Source: Acidobacteriaceae bacterium
Lineage (GTDB): Bacteria > Acidobacteriota > Terriglobia > Bryobacterales > Bryobacteraceae
Reading direction: 5' to 3'
Assembly (NCBI GenBank): GCA_903970405.1
Contig: CAJCIT010000236.1
Span: 1 to 48,840, forward strand
Length of the DNA: 48,840 bases
How positions within the stretch are numbered: position 1 is the stretch's first letter; each line of letters starts with the position of its first letter. Below the pieces are notes generated by a model. That model was not told the DNA's origin. It saw only the letters and a list, made by a program, of their open reading frames with translations, and ran no database searches. A program made the position numbers and the translations under genes. Below are positions 1 through 8,751 of the stretch, in pieces.

Positions 1-151
1 GCCTGTTCCCCGTTGGCCAGCACCGAACCGCAGCTACCCGTGAGGGATCGGCTTTGCAGCCTGACGAGAGCTTCGCAGCGCGAGTAGATTCTGAAAATGG
101 TAATACCCGCCCTAGCCAAGCTGGCGCGCTAATCTAAGACGTACCCGGCAC

Positions 152-1012
152 ATGCATCCGATTCAGACTGTTGGCATAGTCTCAAAACCGAACCTGGAAG
201 AGGCCGGCGAATTGATTCGCGGCCTGCTGAAATGGCTGAGCGATCGCAATATCACGGCGCGCTGCGATGAGCAGACCGCCCGCTACGCCGGAATCGATCA
301 TTTCTATGGGCGCGATGAGATTCCGGACGGCGCTCAACTCATTATTGTTTTGGGAGGCGACGGGACGCTGCTCTCGGCGGCACGCGCGATCGGCGGGCGG
401 GAGATCCCGCTGTTTGCCGTGAACCTGGGTGGGCTGGGCTTTCTCACGGCTATCACCGTGGATCAGCTCTACCCGGAACTGGAACGCGCCCTGAAGGGCG
501 AGCACCGCATCGGGCGCCGCCGCATGATTGAGTGCGAGCTGGTGCGCGACGGGCAGATTGTCGCGTCTTACTCGGCGCTGAATGACGTTGTGATCACCAA
601 ATCGATGATGGCTCGCATGATTGACCTGGACACGCACGTGGACAATCATTTCGTCGCCGCCTATAAGGCCGACGGCCTTATCATTTGTACGCCCACCGGC
701 TCCACAGCGTACTCGCTTTCGGCCGGAGGCCCGATTATCTTTCCATCCGTCGCCGCACTCTGTTTGACGCCCATCTGTCCGCACATGCTGACCAACCGGC
801 CGGTGATTGTGCCCGATACCAGCGTGATTCAGATCCTGTCCCGCGGCGCCGAAGGCACCTTCCTGACCATTGACGGCCAGGTGGGCGAGCCCATTTCCAA
901 AGGCGACCGGATCCTGGCGCGTTCTTCGACGAACTCCATTATCTTGATCCGTCCGCCCCGGATGCTGTACTTCGATGTACTGCGCGAAAAACTGAAATGG
1001 GGAGAGCGCTGA
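152..1012 (+). CDS. nadK: NAD kinase
   Basis: Cytosolic NAD(+) kinase, which phosphorylates NAD to NADP using ATP or polyphosphate. At 286 residues it has the usual family length. The signature GGDGTLL lies at residues 68-74, followed by the glycine-rich NLGGLGFLT segment at 91-99, a central NDVVI motif, and TPTGSTAYSLSAGGPI, which lines the NAD site. These features leave little doubt about the family. The ATG at 152 was chosen because the fold begins at once with a typical VGIVSKPN strand; I see no strong Shine-Dalgarno ahead of it. The symporter gene starts 16 bases after the stop, so the two are probably cotranscribed, although no functional link is obvious. Confidence 0.95.
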   Translation: MHPIQTVGIVSKPNLEEAGELIRGLLKWLSDRNITARCDEQTARYAGIDHFYGRDEIPDGAQLIIVLGGDGTLLSAARAIGGREIPLFAVNLGGLGFLTAITVDQLYPELERALKGEHRIGRRRMIECELVRDGQIVASYSALNDVVITKSMMARMIDLDTHVDNHFVAAYKADGLIICTPTGSTAYSLSAGGPIIFPSVAALCLTPICPHMLTNRPVIVPDTSVIQILSRGAEGTFLTIDGQVGEPISKGDRILARSSTNSIILIRPPRMLYFDVLREKLKWGER

Positions 1013-1028
1013 ACGGCGCAAGGGGCAG

Positions 1029-2279
1029 ATGAACTGGCTCAAGAAACTCACACTTACTCATTGGATTTTTATTGCTCTGGTGGTGGGGATTCTGATCGGG
1101 AATTTCTTTCCGGAGTTTGGAAAGTCGCTTTCGCCGGTCAGTAACATCTTTCTGCGGCTGATTAAATCCATCGTTGCCCTGCTGCTGTTCGGGACCATCG
1201 TTTCGGGAATCGCCTCCGGCGGCGAACTGAAAACCATGGGCCGGATAGCGCTGAAATCCATCGCCTACTTCGAGGTTGCCACCACGCTGGCGCTGGTGAT
1301 TGGCTTGGTGGCGGTAAACGTCATGAAACCGGGCGCGGGCCTGAGCATTCAGGCGGGCAACACGTCCGGGGTACCGGCGGGCCTGGCGAAGCCCGCCACC
1401 TTCGCCGAAATTCTGGAGCACGCCGTTCCAGCGAACATTTTCGACGCTTTGGGCCGCAATGACGTATTGCAAATGGTGGTCTTCTTTTTCCTGTTTGGCG
1501 CGGCTTGCGCGGCGATTGGACCGAAGGCTAAGCCGGTGGTGGACCTGGCGGCTGCCGTGGCCGAGGTGATGTTCCGTTACACGAAGTACGTCATGTATCT
1601 GGCGCCGTTTGGAGTGGGCGCGGCGATTGCAGTAACAGTGGGACAGCATGGACTCGGCGTCCTGCAGAACCTCGGCAAACTGGTGGGAACGCTCTACCTG
1701 GCGCAGATTTTGTTTGTCGTACTGGTGCTGGGTACCGCACTGACAATCGCCCGGGTGCCCATCAGGCGATTCGTCCGGGCGGTTCGAGAGCCCTTTATAC
1801 TCGCCTTTTCCACTGCGTCCAGTGAGGCGGCACTCCCCTTGGCCCTCGAGAATATGGAGCGGTTCGGCGTCCCGAAACATATTGTGGGCTTCGTGTTGCC
1901 GACCGGGTATAGCTTCAATCTGGATGGCTCGACATTGTATTTGGCGCTGGCATCCATCTTCGTGGCGCAGGCAGCGGGGGTCAGCCTTCCACTGAGCACG
2001 CAAATCACCATGATGCTGACATTGATGTTGACCAGCAAGGGCGTGGCAGCGGTGCCGAGAGCGTCTCTGGTGATTTTGTCGGGTACTCTTGAAACCTTTC
2101 ATTTGCCGGTAGCGGGGATCGCGCTGATTCTGGGAGTGGATGCACTGATGGACATGTGCCGGACGTCAGTCAACCTGCTAGGCAATTGCGTAGCCAGCGC
2201 CGTGGTAGCGCAGTGGGAAGGCGTGGATTTAAAGAATACGCCAGAGGATTTGGAGATCGGCGAAGCAATCGGGGCGTGA
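1029..2279 (+). CDS. Dicarboxylate/amino acid:cation symporter (DAACS/SDF family)
   Basis: Inner-membrane secondary transporter that imports dicarboxylates or acidic amino acids with Na+ or H+ (GltP/DctA/GltPh fold). The 416 residues match the family length. The N-terminal helix is followed by several more hydrophobic segments. The C-terminal half carries the diagnostic substrate and cation motifs: the serine-rich AFSTASSEAALP hairpin tip, GYSFNLDGSTLY in TM7, the TSKGVAAVPRAS hairpin, and DMCRTSVNLLGN in TM8. The Asp and Arg in the last motif suggest a carboxylated substrate with an alpha-amino group, but C4-dicarboxylates cannot be excluded. It follows nadK by 16 bases and converges on the glycosylase gene. 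Confidence 0.92.
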   Translation: MNWLKKLTLTHWIFIALVVGILIGNFFPEFGKSLSPVSNIFLRLIKSIVALLLFGTIVSGIASGGELKTMGRIALKSIAYFEVATTLALVIGLVAVNVMKPGAGLSIQAGNTSGVPAGLAKPATFAEILEHAVPANIFDALGRNDVLQMVVFFFLFGAACAAIGPKAKPVVDLAAAVAEVMFRYTKYVMYLAPFGVGAAIAVTVGQHGLGVLQNLGKLVGTLYLAQILFVVLVLGTALTIARVPIRRFVRAVREPFILAFSTASSEAALPLALENMERFGVPKHIVGFVLPTGYSFNLDGSTLYLALASIFVAQAAGVSLPLSTQITMMLTLMLTSKGVAAVPRASLVILSGTLETFHLPVAGIALILGVDALMDMCRTSVNLLGNCVASAVVAQWEGVDLKNTPEDLEIGEAIGA

Positions 2280-2300
2280 GGCGGCCCCGCTCTTGTGTGC

Positions 2301-2320
2301 CAATCAAGGCCGCTTGATTG
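2301..2320. terminator. Perfect inverted repeat between convergent genes
   Basis: CAATCAAG and CTTGATTG (2301-2308 and 2313-2320) form a perfect 8-bp stem around the loop GCCG. It lies 21 bases after the symporter stop and overlaps the last codons of the convergent glycosylase gene. The position suits a bidirectional transcription end. No T-run follows on either strand, so it is not a textbook intrinsic terminator. Confidence 0.4.
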
Positions 2321-3200
2321 CCTCCAACTCATCCAGTGTGCGCGGCCAGTCTTCACGGAGCAGGCGCGAAAGCGCCCGGTCAGCCAGAAGGCGGCCTCCA
2401 GTCTGGCAGGTTGGGCAATAGTTCGTTTCATTGTCGGCGTAGCGAATCCGCTGGACCTTCGTTCCGCAGCGCGGACACGGCTCGCCATAACGGCCATGAA
2501 CCGCCATACCTTCCCGAAAGGCAGTTACATGTTCAGGAAATGTGTCTTGAGCTTCGCCAATGAATCGCGCAGTCCATTCCTCGATTGTCAGGCGCACGGC
2601 TTCAAACAGACCTTGAATTTGGGCAGGTGTCAGCTTCGAGGTCAGCGCGATGGGTGACAGCTTCGCTCGATGGAGGATTTCGTCAGAGTAGGCGTTTCCA
2701 ATGCCACTGAAGATATGCGGATCGGTGAGCGCTCGCTTCAACGTGTGGTTCTGCGCCGTAAGCGCGGCCTTGAAAGCGAAAAGATCGGCCTCCATCACCT
2801 CCAAACCGCCAGGATCAAGCCCGATGAGCTCTTTCTCGCTCTCGACTACATGCAATGACGCTCGCTTCTTCGAGCCGGCTTCGGTGAGTGAAAGCGAGCC
2901 GGTTGAGAAATCAAAGCTCGCTATGACGCGCTTGGATAGTTTCGGGGGCTGCTTGTGCCAGTGCAGCCGTCCGGCAATCATCAGGTGAAGCACCAGCCAA
3001 TAGCCGGGCTCAAGGCCGATGGCGATCCGCTTGCCGATTCGCCGCAGACGGGCCACTTTTCGGCCGTGCGTCTCCACAAGCGGCGGTTTCACGGAGCGCA
3101 AAAGAAAGGGAGTTCCCAATCGCACCGCTTCGAGATTCGCGCCCAGAATGCGCCGCTCCAGGGCGTAGAGATAGGCGGCGATATCGGGAAGCTCAGGCAT
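2304..3200 (-). CDS. Fpg/Nei family DNA glycosylase
   Basis: Base-excision repair DNA glycosylase and AP lyase for oxidised bases. The N-terminus is MPELPDIAAY, so after methionine removal Pro is the Schiff-base nucleophile and Glu follows it, as in MutM and Nei. The C-terminus has the zinc finger: CPRCG, then NYCPTCQTGGR, four cysteines of which the second pair lies in the DNA-binding hairpin. Length (298 residues) fits. PELPD followed by a non-canonical helix places it in the broad Fpg/Nei family rather than strict MutM, so the substrate (8-oxoguanine or oxidised pyrimidines) is not assigned. A small membrane protein gene ends 27 bases upstream on the same strand. Confidence 0.9.
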   Translation of the reverse strand: MPELPDIAAYLYALERRILGANLEAVRLGTPFLLRSVKPPLVETHGRKVARLRRIGKRIAIGLEPGYWLVLHLMIAGRLHWHKQPPKLSKRVIASFDFSTGSLSLTEAGSKKRASLHVVESEKELIGLDPGGLEVMEADLFAFKAALTAQNHTLKRALTDPHIFSGIGNAYSDEILHRAKLSPIALTSKLTPAQIQGLFEAVRLTIEEWTARFIGEAQDTFPEHVTAFREGMAVHGRYGEPCPRCGTKVQRIRYADNETNYCPTCQTGGRLLADRALSRLLREDWPRTLDELEAIKRP

Positions 3201-3227
3201 TGCGGCGCCGCGCTCCGGTTTCGCGGC

Positions 3228-3404
3228 CTACGGCTTTGTCAGGAAGATCAAAAGAGCTGCGCCGGCGAACGCGGCTGTCAAAAGCGCGAGCGATGTGCGT
3301 TTTCCCATCCGCTGAGCGTACCTGGCAAACGCGGGGACGGGTGGAAGCAGCAGCCGAAAGCCAACCAGGAGGATCACAATGCCGATGGTCCAGACTATCG
3401 CCAT
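3228..3404 (-). CDS. Small two-helix membrane protein, unknown function
   Basis: A 58-codon frame beginning MAIVWTIGIVILLVGF. A first hydrophobic helix (about residues 3-20) is followed by a short basic loop containing RYAQRMGKR, a second helix (about residues 38-55), and a C-terminus of FLTKP. The strongly hydrophobic-basic-hydrophobic pattern is what a real small inner-membrane hairpin protein shows, and a chance frame would rarely give it in such GC-rich DNA. It ends 27 bases before the glycosylase start on the same strand and may be its cotranscribed upstream neighbour. I do not recognise a family. An overlapping longer frame on the same strand (3193-3432) has a less protein-like composition. 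Confidence 0.55.
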   Translation of the reverse strand: MAIVWTIGIVILLVGFRLLLPPVPAFARYAQRMGKRTSLALLTAAFAGAALLIFLTKP

Positions 3405-3449
3405 AACCCGAACTTATCACAATAATCGCCACCAGGCCGTCGGGTAGTG

Positions 3450-3923
3450 CTAAATGTTGGTTGAGGCCACCTGCGGACGCGGGCGAGCTAAATAACAGAC
3501 GGGCCGGCCGTATATAGGGCCACTCGGCGCGGCGCAGGTAGTGTGTTTAATGTCTTCGAGTGATCCCATCTTGCTGGTCCATTCTCCGGAGTCAAGTTGG
3601 CGAGCGGCGTGAGTTGGAATTACGATACTGTGAATGTTTATTGCAAAGAGCGCAATCTTCTCGATTCCGGCTTCGAAAGAGTCATTGGCGCACTCTTGAA
3701 ACCCTAGGGTTGCATACGCTTCGACGAACGCCTCTATGGTTTCTTCGCGCGCCACGCCTGGGGGCCAATAACTAATGCCGCGACGCCGGGCTGGCCACCA
3801 CCAGCGAGTCACATCGCCCGCGGCCCACGCAATACAGTTGTATGCCGGGTCCGCGTCGCTCGTCTTGACGCAATTGTCATCCGTTAGATTCGGGTGGTGG
3901 CGAACTTCCCAACTACCACACAT
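3450..3923 (-). CDS. Uncharacterised protein, DUF7689-like
   Basis: 157 residues, starting at the ATG at 3923, which overlaps the end of the upstream gene by 11 bases. The open frame extends further upstream, but that part only reads antisense-like sequence over the neighbour. The core contains YNCIAWAAGDVTRWWWP followed by YWPPGVAREET, a Cys/Trp-rich signature I associate with DUF7689, a family without an established function. The conserved NCIAWA stretch recalls Cys-based catalytic centres, but no complete catalytic triad can be asserted. It is the last gene of a three-gene leftward cassette, and the overlap points to translational coupling. The C-terminal 30 residues look less conserved in character. 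Confidence 0.65.
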   Translation of the reverse strand: MCGSWEVRHHPNLTDDNCVKTSDADPAYNCIAWAAGDVTRWWWPARRRGISYWPPGVAREETIEAFVEAYATLGFQECANDSFEAGIEKIALFAINIHSIVIPTHAARQLDSGEWTSKMGSLEDIKHTTCAAPSGPIYGRPVCYLARPRPQVASTNI

Positions 3924-4392
3924 ACCGCGATCTGGCCCATTCAATCCAAGACTTAGCCATCTTTCTGAAGTCGCCCTCATCCTCTTCGCGTACGGGATCA
4001 GAGCCGGTGAGCATCTGGAGCGCCCAAAACCAATGGTCCGGATGCTCCCCTTCGCCTTCCATCTGAGCCAGAATGAACGGAATTGCAGTCGGCCCCATGG
4101 CAATGATTGCCTGGTAGGAGTTACAGAGCACAATTTCCGTCGCCGAGGATGTGGTGCCCCTCTCTACACGCCACTGAGCCAGGAGCTCTTGAAATACCGC
4201 CTCCTGGACTACACAAGGCGGAAATAATTCATACTGTTCAGGGATCTCGGAAGCACTCGCAAACAGCGAATCGTCAGATGGCTGCTGGCGCCACTCCGTG
4301 CCTCCTTCTTGCGTGTAGAGCGAATAATACGCCCCATGAATAATTGTGAACGGCATGGCGGGCGACTGGGTAATTATCCTTGCTCCGGACAT
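3913..4392 (-). CDS. Uncharacterised protein, middle gene of the cassette
   Basis: 159 residues. The N-terminal half is hydrophilic. The C-terminal half reads IIAMGPTAIPFILAQM, then HWFWALQMLTGSDPV, and ends in WIEWARSRYVW. Aromatic-rich, HEAT-like helices of this kind occur in short uncharacterised proteins; I believe I have seen them encoded beside DUF7689 genes, but I cannot confirm it here. The stop overlaps the downstream start by 11 bases, and the upstream gene ends 12 bases before this start, so all three are probably one transcript. No Shine-Dalgarno is obvious at 4392; a second ATG at 4356 is a possible start. No enzymatic motif is recognised. Confidence 0.65.
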   Translation of the reverse strand: MSGARIITQSPAMPFTIIHGAYYSLYTQEGGTEWRQQPSDDSLFASASEIPEQYELFPPCVVQEAVFQELLAQWRVERGTTSSATEIVLCNSYQAIIAMGPTAIPFILAQMEGEGEHPDHWFWALQMLTGSDPVREEDEGDFRKMAKSWIEWARSRYVW

Positions 4393-4404
4393 GTGTCTTA
4401 CGTC

Positions 4405-4680
4405 TTATTGAACCTTCTTGACTTCTGTCCCTTGGCGCAGATGATCTGGCGCATTTGCGCTCATCGCTTGGGTTGCTTGGATTGCGTATAGTGGGTTGCC
4501 TTGCGGATCATAACGGCCATCGACTCTTGTCACAGACACGACGACGGGCTTGATGCGTAAGGTGGTACCGTCAGCGAGCTTTACGTCCGACCAGCGTTCC
4601 GTGGACTCTAGTACCTCCACCTCGGACCCCTCCACCAGTCCAATGCCCGGCAAGGTCACCTTGACTCTTCGTTCAGGCAC
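4405..4680 (-). CDS. Uncharacterised small beta-rich protein, first gene of the cassette
   Basis: 91 residues, starting with GTG at 4680. A strong AGGAGG (spaced five bases) lies directly upstream, which decides the start. The sequence is beta-rich and charged, with VKVTLPGIGLVEGSEVEVLE, ADGTTLRIKPVVVSVTRVDG and then RYDPQGNPLY, resembling a small barrel-like domain. No helix-turn-helix or catalytic motif is visible. It leads the three-gene group and is separated from the next gene by 12 bases. The good ribosome site here, and the coupled starts downstream, suggest it sets expression of the whole cassette. Function unknown. Confidence 0.65.
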   Translation of the reverse strand: MPERRVKVTLPGIGLVEGSEVEVLESTERWSDVKLADGTTLRIKPVVVSVTRVDGRYDPQGNPLYAIQATQAMSANAPDHLRQGTEVKKVQ

Positions 4681-4793
4681 GCTAGCCTCCTGTTCGTATA
4701 ATCGTACACAACTCAGATCACATGGATGGAGTCAAGCCAGGAACTACCTCAAACGGCCGGTTTTTTGACCCGCGCGCTCGCACGCGGCCTGCC

Positions 4794-6104
4794 CTAAACG
4801 AATTTATATTCCCCGGGAATCGGCCGGGGCGGGATGGATAGCGGCGCGTCGTAATCGTTGACGCGCGGCTGCAGATCCTGCTTCGAATTCAGCATCATGT
4901 CCCAGGTGATCTCCATGCCCGAATACGCTGCCTCACGGCCCATGATGCAAGTCAGCGTGCTTTCCGCCACGCGCATCGCGTGGTTCACGTACGGCCCGTC
5001 GCCGCGAATGCTGGCCACCAGCGCCATGTGTTCGCGGACGTACGGATTCTCAAGCGGATCTTTGAACTTCGATCTGACATCCTGACCGGTACCCGACCCC
5101 AGGTCATGCGCGTTGGAGCTGCCCTTGGAACCCACCACAAACTCGCTGACGTTCTGGTATGAGCCTTGCGGATACTGACGGCAGTGAGCCAGCATTCGCG
5201 CGCCGTTCGGATACACAAATTCGGCTGTGATGTGGTCGTATATGTTGCCGTAGAACTCCGGCTCATTCGGGCGCCACGAAGCCCCTCCGCTTGCCACCAC
5301 GGACACCGGATGCGCATTCATTACCCAATTGCAGGCATCGATGTTGTGGAGATGCTGTTCCACAATTTGATCTCCGCAGAGCCAGATGTAGGAGTACCAT
5401 TGGCGGTGCTGCCAAGTGGTCTCGCCCCATGTGGACTTCCGGTCCTGCGGTGTCTTGATGGGAAAAACCGGACTGCCGATCCAATGCGCATAAAGAGCCC
5501 GCACGTCGCCAATGGCGCCGTTCTGGATCTTGGCCACGGTTTCCTGATAGTCGCGGGCAAATCGCCGCTGTGCGCCCGAGACCACGGTCAACTTCTTCTG
5601 CTCTGAGAGCCTTGCCGCGGCCATGAAGCGCTGTAAGCCCATTCCATCGGTCCCAAACGGCTTCTCACAAAACACGTGTTTGTTGGCATTGACGGCCGCT
5701 TCGAAATGCTCCGGCCGGTACCCTGGCGGGGTCGCCAGCATCACAATGTCAATGTCAGAGGCAACCAGCTTCTTGAACGCATCGAAGCCGACAAACCGTT
5801 GTTCGGGCCCCACCTTAATGCGGTCTTTCCACGTCTCGTATCCGGGCTTTTCGGCGAATCCCCGTAAGGACGCCTCCAACTTGTCCTCGAACAGATCCGC
5901 CATGGCCACCAATTCCACATTCTGGGTGCCGGTCATCATGTCCACCACGGCCTGACTGCCGCGCGAGCCGGTGCCCACCAGCCCGGCGCGCAGTTTCTCA
6001 TGCCCCGCGCCCCGTACCAGCTCCGGCTTCACAATCATGAACGATGCCGCCGTCGCAATAGGCAGGGCACCGTGCAGGAAACCTCTCCGCGTGTTTTCTG
6101 ACAT
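4794..6104 (-). CDS. Gfo/Idh/MocA family oxidoreductase, Tat-exported
   Basis: NAD(P)-dependent oxidoreductase of the glucose-fructose oxidoreductase / inositol dehydrogenase family, probably acting on a sugar or cyclitol. 436 residues. The N-terminus has a twin-arginine signal (RRGFLHG followed by a weakly hydrophobic stretch), so the enzyme is likely exported folded with cofactor. The Rossmann motif GTGSRG is at 44-49 and the EKP motif, with its active-site lysine, at 147-149. Histidines around EQHLHNIDACNW belong to the catalytic region. Exported members are abundant in Acidobacteriota and Planctomycetes; individual substrates are mostly unknown. It stands alone, with a structured intergenic region upstream. 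Confidence 0.9.
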   Translation of the reverse strand: MSENTRRGFLHGALPIATAASFMIVKPELVRGAGHEKLRAGLVGTGSRGSQAVVDMMTGTQNVELVAMADLFEDKLEASLRGFAEKPGYETWKDRIKVGPEQRFVGFDAFKKLVASDIDIVMLATPPGYRPEHFEAAVNANKHVFCEKPFGTDGMGLQRFMAAARLSEQKKLTVVSGAQRRFARDYQETVAKIQNGAIGDVRALYAHWIGSPVFPIKTPQDRKSTWGETTWQHRQWYSYIWLCGDQIVEQHLHNIDACNWVMNAHPVSVVASGGASWRPNEPEFYGNIYDHITAEFVYPNGARMLAHCRQYPQGSYQNVSEFVVGSKGSSNAHDLGSGTGQDVRSKFKDPLENPYVREHMALVASIRGDGPYVNHAMRVAESTLTCIMGREAAYSGMEITWDMMLNSKQDLQPRVNDYDAPLSIPPRPIPGEYKFV

Positions 6105-6250
6105 GCAAACCTCGATTCAGACGGACAGTATATCCCCCTCGGCGCGGCCCCGCCGGTCCTCAGTCCAGTACCGCGATTCGTCGACCGGCTGGATACGGGA
6201 GGCGTCACACCCCTCCGTGGGTCGGGCTCTTAGCCTGGATAGCCCACATT

Positions 6251-6325
6251 TGTGCCTGCTGTCCTTCGTTTCAGACTGTAAACAGGCACAGCCGAGATGA
6301 CTCTCGGCTCAGCAGGCTGAAAGCC
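6251..6325. repeat. Three consecutive inverted repeats (structured intergenic region)
   Basis: TGTGCCTG (6251-6258) pairs with CAGGCACA (6283-6290). Directly after it, AGCCGAGA (6290-6297) pairs with TCTCGGCT (6302-6309) around the tetraloop TGAC. Then GGCT (6315-6318) pairs with AGCC (6322-6325) around GAA. All pairings are perfect. The region lies between the S53 peptidase 3' end and the oxidoreductase start, both read leftward. It could be a terminator cluster, a structured leader for the oxidoreductase mRNA, or one copy of an intergenic repeat family. No T-run is present. Confidence 0.4.
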
Positions 6326-6368
6326 GCGCCACGGGGGTTACCCATCTCGCGTCTTTCAGATCCGCTTA

Positions 6369-8573
6369 CTACTTACTGACAGCCATAACTCCTGTCTGCC
6401 AGTTATGAACAAGGTTATAAGCATTGACGGAGCCCAAGCCGGTGGCGAAGTCCCACCCGGGCCCCGCGCTGTAAGCCGGCTGCCACGGAACATTCCACGG
6501 CTGACCTTGGCCATAGAACGGAACGGCGGACGTCGATTGCAGGGCCAGCGTGCCGTTCAGGAAAGTACCCCATGACCCGAAGGAGCCGTCGCAGCCCGAA
6601 AATCCATAACAATTCACCACGTTGTCGCCGGTGGTCACATCATAAAATGTGCACGTGCCGGCGACGGTATTTCCGTTATTTGAAAGGCAGGAACTGGAAC
6701 CCGTTGTTCCATATTCGGCGCTCGCCAGGGCGTAATAGACGGGATTTGGATTTCCGGCTCGGCCGCCGGCAAACTGGTTAACAAGGGCCTGGATTCCGGC
6801 CATGATCGGCGAACTGAAGGATGTTCCGCCGGCGCCGGACCAGTTAACCGGATCACCGGTGCAGGGGACTCCGCCGTTCGTGGAATCGCTGAAGCAAATG
6901 ACGTAATAATGGCCCCAGATGCCATTGGCGGCAAATAAAGAGACGTCAGGGATATCACGCACGCCGTCGTTCGGGTTCCCCAGAACTCCCGCCTGCCAGG
7001 CAGGCTTAGGGTTTCCCTGACATGTGCCGCTGACGAGGCCCAGTTTGGCCGCTGATCCCGTGGCGCATCCGCTGGGACCGCCGCTCCCTGCCGCCACCCC
7101 CAGGAATTCCGACCCAAAGCCGGTGTTGCAAAAACCGGACGGGCCCGACGAGGTATTGAATCCCCAGTATGCAGCGGCCAAGACTCCGGCGCACGAATCG
7201 TTCCACGGAATCTCAGGTATGTAAGAGAGGGCGGAGCCATAAGCCGCCGTGTTCGTCGAACTCCAATACGTGCCTACCGTCCCGGCGTAGGCGTCGCCGA
7301 AATCCGTCCCGCCAACCGCCACATTATAGGGAGTGGAAGCGTATCCGCTCACGCCGACGCCATAGTAGGCAAAAAGCTCGTCCGCATCGCAACTAGCCGC
7401 GCCTTCATCTCCCGCCGACACAAAGGCGGAAATGCCTTCCACCACCGCTTGTTGAAAGGCCTGACTGTAACTGGCGTTGACTGGAGCGCCATTGATCACC
7501 TCGCAGATTCCGTAACTGATGCTAACCACCGCCGGCAGATTGCCGTTCGAGTTCACCAGATTTTCCAGGGCGAGCAGGACGCCGCCAGTGGCATTGGTGC
7601 CGTCGCAGGTTGCCAGTTGAATGGCTGCGCCGGGAGCGGCGGCCGTGGCCCATTCCACGTCAATTGCCGACTCATCGTCGTCGCCATTCGCCAAGCCGGG
7701 AGCGGCACAGCCGCCGGGATGCACGGTGGTCAACGAGCCAGCCGTGAACTTGGACAATCCAAGCGTTCTTCGGAACGTCGTCCAGTCCGCCGCGCTGTAC
7801 AAATCGCTGTCGTCAATCACGGCGATGGTCTGGCCTCGCCCGGTGATGCCCTCTTTGAAAAGCGGATTCAGGTTGTAAATCGTGGCCAAGTCGGCGGGTA
7901 CCACCACCTGATAGGGACTGCCGCCCAAAGTGACGGTGTAATCGGCGTGCAACTTCTTTTTCTTCATCGCGTGCGGGGTGAAGTTATGCATCGATGAAAA
8001 GCCCGCCACCGCGGGCGCCAGCGCGGCGGGAATCTGTGGATTGTGCATGTTCGCGACATGTAACACGGCATTCGCCATCACGTGGTGGATCTCAGTCTCA
8101 AACGCCTGCCGGATCTGGCCGGCCGTTCCGGAAAAGTCAATTGTCACGAGGTTCGGATACACCCGATTAACCATGAAACCTTCCGATTCCAACCAGGCGG
8201 TAATCGTGTTAATGTCGCTTGCCGCCAGCCCAAAGTGCTGGCCGAATTGCGCCGCTGTCAGCCATTTATGAAAGTACGGCGAAGACGGGTTCTGCAAGCT
8301 GCCGGTGTAGCGATCCAATGCCTGCTGCAACTCCGTTGGGCGCTGAAGTTGTAACAAAACGTGTTCCATGGGTAGATTGTCGGGCACCATTCCCCGATCG
8401 GTCGCGGCGTTCGCCAGCAGAAGCGTTTGCCCGCTGAGAGTCACGCGCTTCTGGTTATTCACCGGTTGCGTGATCAGTGCGCGCTTGGGAAGGTTGAGAT
8501 CCTGCTGAGGGTACGCGGAGCAACTGAATAGCGCCGCCACAAGGATGCCGGCGCCGAACGAACGTCGAAGCAT
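6369..8573 (-). CDS. S53 family peptidase (sedolisin/pro-kumamolisin), secreted
   Basis: Acid-active serine-carboxyl endopeptidase, secreted as a pro-enzyme. Starting at 8573 (MLRRSFGAG) it is 734 residues with a short signal peptide ending near SAYPQ; AAAGG lies just upstream. The frame stays open 57 bases further, but that extension precedes a clean signal peptide. The pro-domain of about 200 residues has the family phrase SSPYFHKWLTAAQFGQHFG. The catalytic domain shows Glu and Asp in DDDESAIDVEW, the oxyanion Asp in VSAGDEGA, and the nucleophile Ser in GGTSFSSPIMAG. The C-terminal Ca-binding region DFATGLGSVNAYNL is present, so the enzyme looks intact. Likely role: extracellular protein degradation in acidic soil. 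Confidence 0.93.
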   Translation of the reverse strand: MLRRSFGAGILVAALFSCSAYPQQDLNLPKRALITQPVNNQKRVTLSGQTLLLANAATDRGMVPDNLPMEHVLLQLQRPTELQQALDRYTGSLQNPSSPYFHKWLTAAQFGQHFGLAASDINTITAWLESEGFMVNRVYPNLVTIDFSGTAGQIRQAFETEIHHVMANAVLHVANMHNPQIPAALAPAVAGFSSMHNFTPHAMKKKKLHADYTVTLGGSPYQVVVPADLATIYNLNPLFKEGITGRGQTIAVIDDSDLYSAADWTTFRRTLGLSKFTAGSLTTVHPGGCAAPGLANGDDDESAIDVEWATAAAPGAAIQLATCDGTNATGGVLLALENLVNSNGNLPAVVSISYGICEVINGAPVNASYSQAFQQAVVEGISAFVSAGDEGAASCDADELFAYYGVGVSGYASTPYNVAVGGTDFGDAYAGTVGTYWSSTNTAAYGSALSYIPEIPWNDSCAGVLAAAYWGFNTSSGPSGFCNTGFGSEFLGVAAGSGGPSGCATGSAAKLGLVSGTCQGNPKPAWQAGVLGNPNDGVRDIPDVSLFAANGIWGHYYVICFSDSTNGGVPCTGDPVNWSGAGGTSFSSPIMAGIQALVNQFAGGRAGNPNPVYYALASAEYGTTGSSSCLSNNGNTVAGTCTFYDVTTGDNVVNCYGFSGCDGSFGSWGTFLNGTLALQSTSAVPFYGQGQPWNVPWQPAYSAGPGWDFATGLGSVNAYNLVHNWQTGVMAVSK

Positions 8574-8751
8574 AAACCGCCTTTGTATAGATTGCAACCC
8601 GATCGGATAATTTGCTGCCCAAGGGGGCAAAGACCACCCGATTTTACACTAATAAGGCCGGTCCGCCTTCAGGGACAGCGCTCCCGCGGGGGCCGGCGGC
8701 AAGCCGCACCCCAGCGAGCCCCGGGCGGTACAGGCAGCCCCGGTGGGTTCC

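Noticed and set aside
1-87. Open frame from the window edge to a TAG at 85-87
   Set aside because: It could be the end of an upstream gene, but 28 codons without a recognisable motif cannot support a call.
939-2102. 387-codon minus-strand frame opposite the symporter
   Set aside because: It is Arg/His/Gln-rich antisense of the clearly recognised DAACS gene; a typical shadow in GC-rich DNA.
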